The notes under the pieces were generated by a model. It made no database searches and was not told the DNA's origin. It worked only from the letters and a program-made list of their open reading frames with translations. 64,000 bases of DNA. Source: Tetrapyrgos nigripes. Its lineage: Eukaryota > Basidiomycota > Agaricomycetes > Agaricales > Campanellaceae. Position numbers and translations under genes: made by a program. The DNA lies in assembly GCA_013368315.1 (NCBI GenBank), contig JAACJM010000070.1:186001-250000 (forward strand). Direction: 5' to 3'. Positions 1-12,440 of this stretch are shown here, one piece after another (the stretch's first letter is position 1; each line of letters begins with the position of its first letter).

Positions 1-1
1 C

Positions 2-1533
2 GTAAGTGCTCTCAAAGTCATCTTAAACAATGGTCCACGCTCGCTGGTCAAGAACCTACAGGAATGGAACTACGAAGATGAGATTGTTTTGTTCTGAGGA
101 AAATTTTACGTCCCCTATGATCAAGAATTACATAGAGACATAGTCAAGATGCATCACGATAGTCTAATCGCAGGACATCCAGGCTGATTCAAAATGTATG
201 AGTTAATTAGTAGGGAATTTTGGTGGCCTGGTATGTCAGTGTTTGTTCGCAATTATGTCGAAGGATGTGCTACTTGTCAATTGACCAAGGCGCAAAATCA
301 TCTGTCGCATGTACCATTAGTCCCAAACGAAACTCCAGAAAGACCTTTTGGTATGATCACCACTGATTTCATCACAGATCTTCCAGAATGTGATGGTTTC
401 AATGCAATCCATGTAACTGTGGATCGATCAACCAAGACCATAGTGATTTCACCATGCCAAAAGGATATCGACAGTAATGGGACTATTGATGTATTATTCA
501 ACAACACATGGCAACGATATGGACTATGGGACAAAATGATTTCGGATCGAGGACCTCAATTTGCTAGCCAGGTTATGAGAGGAATATATGCTAAGTTAGG
601 TATTACCTCAGCTCTTATTACGGCTTATCACCCACAAACAGATGGCAAGACAGAAAGGTTCAATCAAGAACTTGAACAATACCTACAAACCTTCTGTAAC
701 TATTGACAAGACGACTGGGTCAAATACTTGCCATACGCAGAGTTTTGCCATAACACCTGAACCCACTCCACTACCAGGAAATCACCTTTCAAATTACTCC
801 ATGGATATCTCCCTTGACTCTTCCCATCCATCAATCCTTCTTCACACATCCCAAAAGTTGAAGAACGCCTTCAAAAATTAGAAGTACTATGAGAAGAGTT
901 GAAAGCAAGTCTGACGACTGCCGCAGAGCTGATGAAGAGACAAAATATGGATCATGTAAAAGAAGGGGTAAAATTTAAAGTTGGGGACAAGGTACTATTA
1001 GACAGAAAGAATTGAAGACAACTAGGCCAAAAGCTAAGTTGGCTAACTGTCGTCATGGACCATTCGAAATCACTGATGTAATTGGCGAAGTTAACTACTG
1101 TCTCAAACTGCCAAACACCTGGCAAATTCACCCAGTATTCCATGCTTCACTATTATCACCATACAAAGAGACTGAAGCTCATGGAGTGAACTATCCAGGG
1201 AAACCAGCAGAGTTGCTACCCGAAGATAATGAGTATGACATAGAAGCGATTCTAGATTCGAAACCAACTAAGAATCATCAAGGAGTGCAATATTTGGTCA
1301 AATGGCTGGACTACTCGGGCTCTGAAAATTCATGGGAACCAGCTTCGGGATTGACGAAATTGAAAGAGATGATCGAAACCTTCCATCGAGAACATCCAAA
1401 CGCATATCAACCACCAAACCTGATACGGGAAGGATCCACAGTACACTTGATGGGAATTAGTTTCGAAGATATTTGGAGAAGTACACGTGTGCTCCAGGCG
1501 AAAGCACAACTTAAAGAGGGGGTAATGTCATGA
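2..1533 (+). pseudogene. gypsy pol fragment: integrase plus chromodomain, with premature stops
   Basis: The integrase would join retrotransposon cDNA to the chromosome, and the chromodomain would guide it to marked chromatin. One reading frame shows the HHCC zinc-binding box (two His near 155-180, CATC at about 267), the catalytic core (TTDFITDLPE at about 362, DRGPQF at about 550, then TDGKTERFNQE) and, from 1012, a C-terminal part with FHASLLSPY and a chromodomain (EYDIEAILDSK through YLVKWLDYSGSENSWEP). In-frame TGA codons interrupt it at 95-97, 185-187 and 704-706, with another near 760. At 185 the stop follows GHPG, where relatives often carry Arg or Trp. Homologous protein sequence continues across each stop, so the copy is inactive. 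The ATG at 194 is only the first Met after a stop, not a native start. Confidence 0.85.
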
Positions 1534-2016
1534 ACTGCTACAGTTCTTTGTCCTCCTTCTTCTTATACTTCCTTATTGAACCCATTTTCCGATCACTCAT
1601 CTATTGCATTTCCCCGATAAACCCTTTTAAACTTTATAAACCTTATGTTACTGACTTTGAATTTTATAAAACCTGTCAAACTTTATAATAACCATCAATC
1701 AATCTTCCTTTCGATCAATCTTATCTTTCTCCTATCTTTTCCCTATGTTTCTCCATTTTCTCCTATGTTTCTCCTGTTTCTCCTATCTTGTCCCTATCAC
1801 TTATTCATTGTTCTTCTATATAAACCACTTGACATTCTAGTTAGTCCTTTAGTTCGTTCACTTCATCTCCGCTCTGTACTACTACTACGCAGTGTAGAGC
1901 CTAGTCAGCTTACTCTTTTCCTCTATTCATATCTCTCTTGTTCAATCTATCATCTTTTATCTGCTCTCTAATTGTGTGACTTGGGTGGTCATTTGAGTGT
2001 ACCAGCAACCTTGACA
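1526..2016 (+). repeat. 3' LTR of the gypsy element
   Basis: The LTR is bounded by TGTCA (1526-1530) and TGACA (2012-2016), follows a purine-rich tract and is pyrimidine-rich. Its last 170 bp closely match the solo LTR at 47195-47695, including the shared stretch CGCAGTGTAGAGCCTAGTCA and the shared end GTGTGACTTGGGTGGT. The 108-codon open frame from 1645 is just low-complexity LTR sequence. Confidence 0.88.
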
Positions 2017-2810
2017 CCTATTATGATCAGAACAAACCAGGCAATGGAACTTTGTATTACGAAGGGCCAGGAGGGTGAGGTCTATGGTTGGACATCAAAA
2101 CTGGGATTGAAGAGCCAACAAATGTTGGACACACTATTCATAAAGCTGAAGAAGCCACCAATAGATGTATGCCTGGATGGGTTGCCAAGGAATGTTGTTC
2201 CATTGACTTGCACTACTATACCTGCAGTTATCACATTGCCAGATGGTTCTCTCTTGATGGTAAGTAGAAGCCAAATGGAAGTACTGCCTTGTTTTGCTGT
2301 GACCGATTACGCTTCACAAGGCAAGACAAGGGAATACAATCCAGTTGATGTTAACAACTGCAGAGACTACCACAGTATATACACTGCATTGTCAAGAAGT
2401 TCTACTGCAGCTGGTACAATTGTTCTTCAGGGATTCAATCCCAAAAAATTTACTGGAGGACTTCAGGGTGCTTTGAAACAGGAGTTTCAGGAGTTAGAAC
2501 TGTTGGACATCACAACCAAACAGTGTCATGGTAACCTCCATAAGAGTGTGTACAAATGGAAAGGTGAACACTACTGTCCTCCTAATGTTCACAGCGCAAT
2601 TAAGTGGGGTCCCAAGTGCCCATTCAAGCAGCAGGACATAGAAGAAGTAGCCTGGAAATCATAGAGGCTGAGAAAAAGAAGAAGGGAGATGGCAGTGAGG
2701 CTTAGCAAACAGGAAAGAGAAGACGGTGCTCCAGTGGCATAGACGGTAACAAACCACCCACCAAACGCACCAGAATGACTAGCAACAACCAGATGCAAAT
2801 AGGACCAGCC
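2017..2810 (+). pseudogene. PIF1-like helicase C-terminus of a Helitron-type element
   Basis: This is the C-terminal part of a superfamily 1B helicase, the kind that forms the helicase half of Helitron Rep-Hel proteins. Visible motifs are LRTNQAMELC-like IRTNQAMELCITKGQEG just after the LTR junction, TDYASQGKT (motif V) and YTALSRS (motif VI), followed by LQGFNPKKFTGG. The N-terminal Rep and Walker motifs would lie upstream of the gypsy insertion, outside the window. The open frame ends at 2664, but shifting one frame near 2650 gives LEIIEAEKKKKGDGSEA, one TAG (where CAG would give Gln), then a basic linker that leads into a peptidase Cys box near 2825. I infer that helicase and peptidase were one protein. 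It is inactivated by the LTR element and by small indels. Confidence 0.8.
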
Positions 2811-3597
2811 TGGAGTGAGAACAGTTCGCTGTAGTAACCATTCTGTATTCAATGTGGAAGTTAGATCACACAAGATGGGTGCTTAACCCCAACCCTATGA
2901 TGAATGACATGTTATTGGTGATGTCACATGGATTCAGCGAAGTGACCAACAGTAACAAATCACTGGAACAAGTGCGGGATGAGTTACAAATAAGCTTACA
3001 GCGCCATTGCCCCAACTCTTTCCCTGGGGAGAGTATGTATCAGTTCATTCTGTGCTCGATGTTATACTAGAATGTTCAACAACAGTCATGTCTGGTATCT
3101 ATATCTGCAGAGCTTCCCATATTTCCAATCGACCACTGAACAATCTCTCAAGCCTTCTCTTGTTTCAGTCTAGAGGGTACACATCAATCAACAAATGGGT
3201 GAGCACTCCAAACGCTGTTCCATACCCGACACAGCATGCTTGTGACAACGGACAGTGCCGAGAAATATTGGAGATAGACTACAGACTAATTCAAGCCCCT
3301 TGGATGTTAGCGTTTGATCTGTCTGGCAATGCAAGGTCAATAAACATCGACACTGAAATTTACACGATTGTCGCAGATACAAGGAGAAAATACATGCTGA
3401 GAGGTGTGATATACCATGGAAACGGGCATTTCATTGCAAGGATATTGGATGAAAGTTTCAGGGTCTGGTTTCATGATGGGGTCCTCAGTAAGAAAGCTAT
3501 TTTCAACGGAGATTTAAGAATGCGCGGTCTCGACATGTCTCAGTGCCGAGGAAAGGTCGCTGTTTGTGCCTTCTACGCTGCGAGTACGGATGATTAA
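2811..3597 (+). pseudogene. USP/UCH-like cysteine peptidase domain downstream of PIF1 helicase
   Basis: The segment is homologous to the minus-strand gene at 13329-14210. It starts with GPAWSENS (the Cys-box region; the other copy reads GPRWQQNSCAYD), is frameshifted or stopped near 2835, resumes as VVTILYSMWKLDH, and ends with the His-box region RGVIYHGNGHFIARIL followed by VWFHDG. The order Cys box, long middle, GHF His box, then WxxDG matches the ubiquitin-specific peptidase layout, which would give a Cys-His-Asp triad, but I assign the family only by this pattern. A stop-bearing stretch between 2830 and 3060 shows decay. Plant and animal Helitrons can carry OTU-type cysteine peptidases, so a peptidase partner for a Helitron helicase is plausible. 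What it would cut is unknown. Confidence 0.6.
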
Positions 3598-3708
3598 AAA
3601 AGGGGCTCCGGACTCGTACACGCCAGCGAGAGCTTCGCTGGCCCACTAAGGCAAGTCTATACCTCTATACCCCCCATAAATGTGCTATTTTACTGATGGA
3701 TGCTTGCC
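3598..3708. other. short spacer between Helitron relic and OYE gene
   Basis: No gene is seen here. The two neighbouring genes converge. A short self-complementary stretch, CCAGCGAGAGCTTCGCTGG, lies at about 3622-3640 and could form a terminator-like hairpin, though such hairpins have no set role in fungi. Confidence 0.4.
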
Positions 3709-5650
<1,942 letters not shown>

Positions 5651-6112
5651 GGCTTTATACGAAGGAGACATTGGGAGGAAGAGGATGAAGTTCTGCTCGG
5701 TCCAGAGCGAACATTGAGCCTTTTATATCGTTGATCGAATCATTTTTCTCATGAGCGACTGAAGGCGACTTGACTGACTGGTTGAGAAAAATTGTTCAGC
5801 AGATGCCGGGAGATCTTCAAAAAGGTACCAAAAAGGTACACGACCTCGGTAGTATCTTCGATAAGGAACGAGCTATTGTTCAATTTGTTGGTAAGCAATG
5901 TAAAGCCAAGCATCACCAATACCGAGCACAAATTTAGAAAGATAGTTGCAACCATCTGTGGGCAGGCCACTGTTTATTATTGCGCCATGGGATCTCACTC
6001 TCGGGGGCAATCAGCTTCGGGATTGCAATATGTATGTGGGTCAGTAATCTTGGAGTTTAGAGTCAAAAGCTGGAAGTATAGCTGCATCAAAGAGTTTCGT
6101 CTGCGAGCCGTA
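5651..6112. other. OYE upstream region, no gene seen
   Basis: The stretch directly upstream of the OYE start should hold its promoter. No TATA box or other clear motif stands out, and no convincing reading frame is present. Confidence 0.4.
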
Positions 6113-7409
6113 CATCAGTAAAACGGCAAACCGGCTTTTTGCAACTTTTACGTGACTTTTTCGGATCCGCGCCATACTTTCAAAACACAGGCCCGATCGC
6201 TTTTGAAAGCTACCTTCTGCTTTTGAAAGTCACTGGAAAAGCTGCTGAAAAGGTGCAGGGAAAGCTGCTAAATAGGATTAGTAAAACCACCTCCTCGTAC
6301 CTTAGATTTCTATTAGTAGTGCATTAAAAGGGATATCATTTTAGTCACTGTAAAATATGTACATGGAATGAAAGTGCTATGGTACTATAGACGGGGCCCT
6401 TCCCTCAACCACTGCTGCGTACAATTCAGATGTCGCAGTGTACCATCAACCAATGAAAGCGGATCCCATTGTCCTGAATGTACACAGCAGGTTAGGTTCT
6501 GATATCGCGTCGTGGAGAACAAGCTGACTTACCAAACGAATATGCCTCTTCAAAAGATATCCTACGCCTGAAGGAGGAAGATCTCTGCGTTAGTAATAAT
6601 TACAGTAAAAAAAAGTGTAAAAGAAACGCACCACAAACTGTCCTTTCAAGGATTAAACTACCTCAGTATGCAGCACAGCGGAATAGCGGGGACAAGTCAG
6701 ACATGTTGAAGGACTAGAAAATGTAAAGCACACACCTATCCGTTCCTATCTCTCCACTGACACATCGCAAATATTCGGGTGAGCTGGGAGCTGCGCTAGG
6801 ACAACAAAGCATTTAGTGCGGTAAGAAAGACTTTTAGACACAACAAACGTACCGTCAAAAAAGCGCTGAAGGGTGATGAGGATGAGTGCAGTGACGCGCA
6901 ATTGCAAAGTCAACACAACATGTGACCGCAGCTATACAGTTGACCGGCATTTACCGGAGCTGCGGCTGCATCAAAATTTCGTTAAGTCTTTCCATAGAGA
7001 GGCTCGAGTCCCTCTAAGCGTCCCTCAGCTTCCTCCCGCCTCTTCCCTCAGGCTGTGTTCCTGCATGTAAGTGGATTAAGCAAAGTGTGTATGTACCAAA
7101 TCTCAGAGAGTTTCCCCAGACAGTACAATACCAGACGGGAGAATTAATACATATACGTACTTGACTCGAGTCTATTTTACCCATTTGGTGTAGAAAGTGA
7201 GATCCTCCAGAAAAGCTCGGGAAAAGCTGGGAAAAGTTGTTGAAAAGTAGGTGCCATTCGGAAAAAAGTAAAAGGCGGGAAAAGGCTTCCGGAAGAAAGT
7301 AGAAGTCGGAAAAAGCTTCCATCAAAAAAGTCGATCAAAAGTCTTGATGGGAAAAAGTTACCGAAAGCTCCGAAAAGTGGGGGAAAGTCGATTTGCCGTT
7401 TTACTGATG
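6113..7409. mobile_element. non-autonomous element with CATCAGTAAAACGG ends and TA duplication
   Basis: The left end starts CATCAGTAAAACGGCAAA at 6113 and the right end is its inverse complement, ending at 7409. Both sides are flanked by TA (6111-6112 and 7410-7411), as expected for Tc1/mariner-like elements, although such a short duplication is weak evidence. The ends are rich in repeated GCTTTT, ACTTTT and GGAAAAGC motifs. No transposase frame is visible in the 1297 bp. Parts near 6880-7409 match, in inverse orientation, the sequence at 11921-12440, and the start matches 7414-7573. Confidence 0.6.
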
Positions 7410-7413
7410 TATT

Positions 7414-7573
7414 CATCAGTAAAATGTACATCCGGCTTTACGCCAACTTTACGCGACTTTTCCTAAAGTTTTTCCGCATCCGGCTCAACTTTCAAAAGCT
7501 ATGTCCCCTTTCTTGGAAAAGTACCTGGGTGCTTTTCAAAGCTCGCCGTCGTCATCTGAACTCCTGTCAAAGT
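7414..7573 (+). repeat. second copy of the CATCAGTAAAA end, cut by the MULE
   Basis: CATCAGTAAAATGTACATCCGGCT starts at 7414, and the following 150 bp resemble the start of the element at 6113 (CCGGCTTTACGCCAACTTTACGCGACTTTT). Together with the facing end at 7409 it forms a small palindrome, TTACTGATG-TATT-CATCAGTAA (7401-7421). The MULE at 7574 was inserted into this copy, as its target duplication lies within it. Confidence 0.5.
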
Positions 7574-7708
7574 ACAAAACGCTATCCACCCAACAATAAG
7601 TGCAGTCACGTGACCCTTCCCAGGGCCTTCAGACGCGTCGAAACGTCTAAGTCCAACGCCGGCTGGTCTTTATTGGTACTCGTAGGCACATAGATGTACT
7701 ACTAAGGC
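7574..7708 (+). repeat. left TIR of the MULE
   Basis: The 135-bp repeat starts ACAAAACGCTATCCACCC and ends ACTACTAAGGC. It contains CACGTG (in CAGTCACGTGACC) and a CGAAACGTC segment. No mismatch to the right TIR was found by eye. Confidence 0.95.
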
Positions 7709-7949
7709 AATATTTTATATATACGTACCGTAATATATAGGATAGATGCTCCCAAGAGTGTTTAATCATAATGCTCTTCAAAACTGGATGACATATACTG
7801 ACATGCTTGAGCAAAGGCGAAGGCTTTGGAACCAAACAAACAAGTTGAGTCATCGTTCTTTGATCGATCTTCTTTTTTCATTCAGTCGCTGTCTTCCTTC
7901 CTTCGCGCGATTCTATTATGGCTTCTATTCCACCCGCGGACACTCCGAA

Positions 7950-10900
7950 ATGCGGCGCTGTACCAGGTGCATGGCTGAAAAGCCCCTAACTGGGGAATGC
8001 TTCAAACCCAAGGCACAAGGTGGCTTCACAAACCTTTGTTTGAAGTGCCTTGGCAGCGCTGCTAGTTCACGAAAGGCAAAAAAAGCAAAGCTTGCCATGG
8101 GTAACTTTACTTGTATCTGCTTTCTAATGGATTTGTTTCTAAATTCTTTTTTTTTGGCCCACAGAAGATGATGTCAATCCGGATACAGAGCTTCCAGTCG
8201 AGGATCTTCCAGAAATCCCTCTGGAAGAGTTTACCAAGTCCATTGAGGGAGTGGAGAATGTTCATTCTATTGCAGCCCGCATCAATATCACTGGCTTAGA
8301 GGTTTCTGGCCCAGATGAGCGGCGCAGTAAGGCAGAGCAAGTCGCTTCACAGGTTTGGAACGTGACAGAGCTCAGATTTATGTGAGTTTTCAAAAACTTT
8401 ATCTTTATCACCTAGATCTGACAATCAAATAAGCTACCATTCAAAATACAATCACAAAAACTCCCCTTCTACTCGCTACATATATCATTGTGCTCAGCAA
8501 GATAAGCGACAGCACAAGGCATCCAAGTCGGGTGGTGATACCACTGCTCGTGACAAGGAACGCATGTACTCATTTGCATGCAAGGGCTGGCTATTTATCA
8601 CAGTTTCTGATTTGGAGCCTTTTGCCACTGTACAGCTAAAGCACAACACTGACCATGCCATGTATTCAGGTCAGGATGTTCCTCCTGATATCAGGAAGTA
8701 TGTTGAGGAGAACTGCAAGTTGTCCACCACTGTTGTAAGTGTAATTACTTTATTTCTTTTTGATATGGTCAACTCATGTGCCTATACTTATAGCTTTGGG
8801 CTGAAATTTTGAAGAGGGATCCAAATCCACTCTTCAAGCGCTGGGCCATCTATGCAATTGCTGTGAGTACCAAGCGCAAGCAGTGGTTCAGAGATCCTGA
8901 TGAGCTCAAATCTGCAAACATCATCCTTGAGGAGAATAAGGAAGTTGGAACTGGTGGGCATTACTCTATTGCTTCGATTGATCTGCCACGGGTTGAGGGG
9001 TGGAGTGGACTGGCTTTCTCCCTTCCAGAAGTCATGTCCAATTTTGGAGGACGTATTCGTGAGGTTTCATTGGACTCAGCATGTATGTTTCTATCTTTAT
9101 TTATCATTTGAAAGACTTATATATGCCTTTAGGGAATACAAATGCTTCTCACTACGAGCTCTATGCACTTCTGGGTGAGGTGTATGGATCTGGGTGCCCC
9201 CTGGGCTATCTTCTTCTCCAGTCTCCAAAATCTGGTGATGAAGGAGTCAAAGAGCAGTACATTCATGCATTCCTGAACCATTTCAAAAACCAGCACAAGT
9301 TGAACCCACCTTTCACGCTTACTGACAAAGATCAGTCAGAGATCAATGCTTTCTTGAAGGCGTTCCCAGATTCAAAGCATCAGTTGTGCTTTTGGCATTG
9401 TCTCCGGGCTATCAAACAGCGGCTGAGTATTCTTTCGTCACCCTCCAAGATTCTACAACGTCACTGAGGCAAGGAATGAGTTTGGTGATGCAATCAACAA
9501 AGATTTTGTTCCTGTTGGACAAGTTGATGAATCTGAACGCATTGTAAGTATTTACTCACATTGTCTCTCATATCATACTTATATATTGCACAGGATTTTC
9601 CACTCTCTCAGGTATCAATTCCCCGAGTTGTCATTCATCTCAATGGTGTCCTACAAAACACTGCTCCTCCCAAACCTCACCTTATCATTCGTATCAATGG
9701 CAAAAACCAGACCATTGAGTCGCACTTGGAGAATGCCCCTGAAACTGCAGACGTTGAGCCTCCATCTAATCCTGAATCAAGCTTCTGGGGATGTCGAGGA
9801 GGAAGACTATGTGGTGGAAGACTCTGAGTTCTCAGCGTTCTTTGGAGGAGTGGATACTGATGACGAGTTTGGTCCTGATTGGATGTTTAATGACAATTCA
9901 GAAAAGCCATCAAAAGATCCCGACTATGTTTTTTGTCCCTCTCCCCATCGTAAACAACTCCTCCATCTCTTTACTCGCCACTTCTGCCAGCATCCTTTCT
10001 TTCCCGAGCGACTTGAACCCACCTCCTGGAGCTGCGAACAGATTCGTCGAAATGCTGTCATGGAGATGTATCAGTTCTGCTATCAACGAGGTCTCCGAGA
10101 GGTCTGGGGATATATGTGGACATCTTGGTATTCACGAAAGATGTGGGATCTTTGGGCACGGTCAACTCTACCTGATTTGCTTTCCCGTCTTTGCACCACA
10201 ATGAATGTCGAGAACTTCTGGAAGCAGCTCAAACATGATCACCTCCACCACATCCTCCATCCCCGTCTTGATCAGCTTGTTTGGATCCTAATCCATGAAG
10301 TTACACCCTCATATGTCAATCGAATCACGAGCTGGACCCTATCTCCTGACTTTCCCACTCGCACGCACTTACTCCATTCCAAAAACGGTTCAAGACTGAT
10401 TGGATTAAGTTATCCACACACCACATCCGATCTCCTGAAAAGTACTCCACCAACACAGAGACCTGGACATGCAATTGCGGCCAGCAAAAGTACAATTTTC
10501 ATGCATTGTGTAAGCACTTGGTGCAGGCAGTTGACAAACCTTCACCAAAATTTTTTCAGCAGGTGAGTGTTCTTGATTTGTTTTTATTTTTCTGTGTACA
10601 TGATCCCATTCTCACATTCAGGTAATCAAACACCGAGTCCAGCCCATTTATCAACATCCTGAGCTTGTTGGGAAGGGTCAGCCACACGGAACATACAGAG
10701 ATGTTACTGATGGCTCTATCACCGATGGAGATGATCAAGACTGGATTGGTGACCCATCGGTGCTCACTAATGGGGATTGGCGCAATCTGCACAATGCCCA
10801 GAGTACTCTTCGCAAGCGGCGCCGAAGCTCTGCCTATACCAGTGCCAATTCCACCCGTGCATCTTCTCCCCTTGACTCAGCTTATTCTGATACATTTACT

Positions 10901-11276
10901 CGCTCAAGTTCTCCTATTGATTTTGGTGGTGACAATGATCATGAGGTGAGTACTTACTCTTCATGACTTCGAAATCAAATATTGACATTGCATAAAGCTT
11001 CAGGATCACATTGAATTCGCAAAACAACGCGCCCAGGAGCTTCGCCGTGCTGCTGAATTAATTGAAGGTCAAATTCCATACGAAAACTTCACATGGTTGA
11101 AAAATCTTCATGACCGGAATATTGGGTGTGATGTTCATCACTTTGTGGCGGATATTGCTGGATTCGAAGACTCTTGCGGTGTGCGCCCAACAACCTGGGC
11201 GCAATCTACCCGCAAGGTGGAAAAACGTCGTGAAAAGAATACTATGGGTTATCAAGTTCATTTGGATAAGGAATAA
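7950..11276 (+). pseudogene. MULE transposase with zinc cluster and SWIM finger, frameshifted
   Basis: The gene would encode the DDE transposase that moves the element. In order it shows an N-terminal zinc cluster (RRCTRCMAEKPL, then NLCLKCLG), a central domain (YALLGEVYGSGCPLGYLLL, LTDKDQSEINAF, KHQLCFWHCLRAIKQRL) typical of MULE catalytic cores, the segment DPDYVFCPSPHRKQLLHLF, and a SWIM finger (WTCNCGQQKYNFHALCKHL) near 10470. It ends MGYQVHLDKE at 11276, and introns follow GT-AG. Breaks: an ATG at 7918 (MASIPPADTPK) is out of frame by two bases with the zinc cluster, so 7950 is the usable start; single-base shifts occur near 9437 (CTTT), 9780 and 10386 (AAAAA). The homopolymer context could mean assembly errors. 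If they are real, the copy moved in trans. Confidence 0.85.
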
Positions 11277-11371
11277 CTTGGGAAAACTGGTTAAATTTTC
11301 GGTTTTTTTAAACTTAATTATCTTCAACAAATCTTCAATATACATAAGTATCTGAAATAGCTACTTTTCTG

Positions 11372-11506
11372 GCCTTAGTAGTACATCTATGTGCCTACGA
11401 GTACCAATAAAGACCAGCCGGCGTTGGACTTAGACGTTTCGACGCGTCTGAAGGCCCTGGGAAGGGTCACGTGACTGCACTTATTGTTGGGTGGATAGCG
11501 TTTTGT
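11372..11506 (-). repeat. right TIR of the MULE
   Basis: This is the exact inverse complement of 7574-7708. It is followed directly by the target duplication TGTCAAAGT at 11507-11515. Confidence 0.95.
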
Positions 11507-11515
11507 TGTCAAAGT

Positions 11516-11920
11516 GCGTCTAAAAGTTCCATTCAAGTATCTAAAAAACTACACCACAGTATGTACATTGTAGACGCTGTAGGTGTAAAAAAAAAAATAC
11601 ACTCGTATGGTGCATCATTGAGGGCAGTAGGCCAGCCAAATGGCAGTGGCGATGATTACTTTAGACTGTACACCCAATGAGCACAGTGAGCAAGCAAACA
11701 GATAGAAAACTCACCGACAACCCCAGGGAGCTACTCTCTAATCCCTCGTCTCTGCTATCCCCGTTTTCCTCCTCGGCGTCTTCGTTCTCGTCCAAACCAG
11801 ACATCTCTACATCACCATAATCATTCTCCCCATCACCATCGTCATTCTCCCCATCATCCCTTGCTGTTTCCGGGACATCAGAGCTGTCTCCAGCCTGAGA
11901 AGAATGCTGTGATGAAACTT
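11516..11920. other. spacer right of the MULE
   Basis: This is non-coding sequence between the MULE and the next repeat copy. An A-run lies at about 11588, and the segment 11720-11900 is rich in TCATTCTCCCCATCA-type pyrimidine repeats. No gene is supported. Confidence 0.4.
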
Positions 11921-12440
11921 CATCAGTAAAACGGCAAATCGACTTTTCCCCGCTTTTCAGAGCTTTCGGTAACTTTTTCCTGTAAAGCCTTTTGATCGGC
12001 TTTTCTGACAGAAGCTTTTTCCATCTTCTACTTTTTCCGGAAGCTTTTTATGTCTTTTACTTTTTTTCCGTATGACATCCACTTCTCAACGACTTTTACC
12101 AAGCTTTTCTGGACGACCTCACTTTCTACATGTCAAGCGTAAACTAGACTCACTGTACCAATAGATCATAATTATACAACACACGCACTCAAACCTGCGT
12201 TAACATATGTAATTCATTGAGCGAAGTGTACAGTATCCTGAATCTGATTGAGTTTGCCCAGACGACACTATAGGGGAGGAGGAGGGACATTTGGAGGTAC
12301 TGCACTGACTGGGGACGAGCCTCTGTGAGGACTTAGAGAAAAAATTTTGATGCAGCCGCAACTTCGGTAAATGCTGGTCAACTGTATAGTTGCGGTCACC
12401 TTCAACTGCGCTGTCTTTCACTGCGCTCATCTCATCGCCT
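11921..12440 (+). repeat. inverted copy of the 6880-7409 repeat arm
   Basis: It starts CATCAGTAAAACGGCAAATC, the same end as the element closing at 7409, and for about 500 bp its reverse complement follows 6880-7409. Shared landmarks are TATACAGTTGACC, the GCGGCTGCATCAAAATTT stretch and AGAGGCTCG. Together the two arms form an imperfect fold-back around the MULE. No TA flank is seen on the left side (AAACTT). Confidence 0.6.

Larger units (their letters stand above)
1..2016 (+). mobile_element. Ty3/gypsy chromovirus, 3' half (continues left of window)
   Basis: This is the right part of an LTR retrotransposon of the chromodomain (chromovirus) branch of Ty3/gypsy. The window holds the end of pol (zinc-binding domain, integrase core, chromodomain), a purine-rich tract (about 1513-1525) and a 491-bp 3' LTR that starts TGTCA and ends TGACA. 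The 5' LTR, gag, protease and reverse transcriptase lie outside the window. Directly after the LTR, at 2017, a PIF1-type helicase reading frame begins mid-domain, so the element was inserted inside a Helitron-like gene. The first five bases after the LTR (CCTAT) should be the target duplication, but the other copy is out of view. Confidence 0.9.
7574..11506 (+). mobile_element. full-length MULE (Mutator-like) DNA transposon
   Basis: This is a 3933-bp DNA transposon bounded by 135-bp terminal inverted repeats that I read as identical (7574-7708 and 11372-11506). It is flanked by the perfect 9-bp duplication TGTCAAAGT (7565-7573 and 11507-11515). Long TIRs and a 9-bp duplication are hallmarks of Mutator elements, and the interior encodes a MULE transposase with a SWIM zinc finger. 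The identical ends and target repeats point to a recent insertion. Confidence 0.95.

Noticed and set aside
1645..1971. A 108-codon plus-strand frame rich in Leu, Ser and Phe
   Set aside because: It lies entirely in the gypsy LTR, is low-complexity pyrimidine sequence, and shows no family motif.
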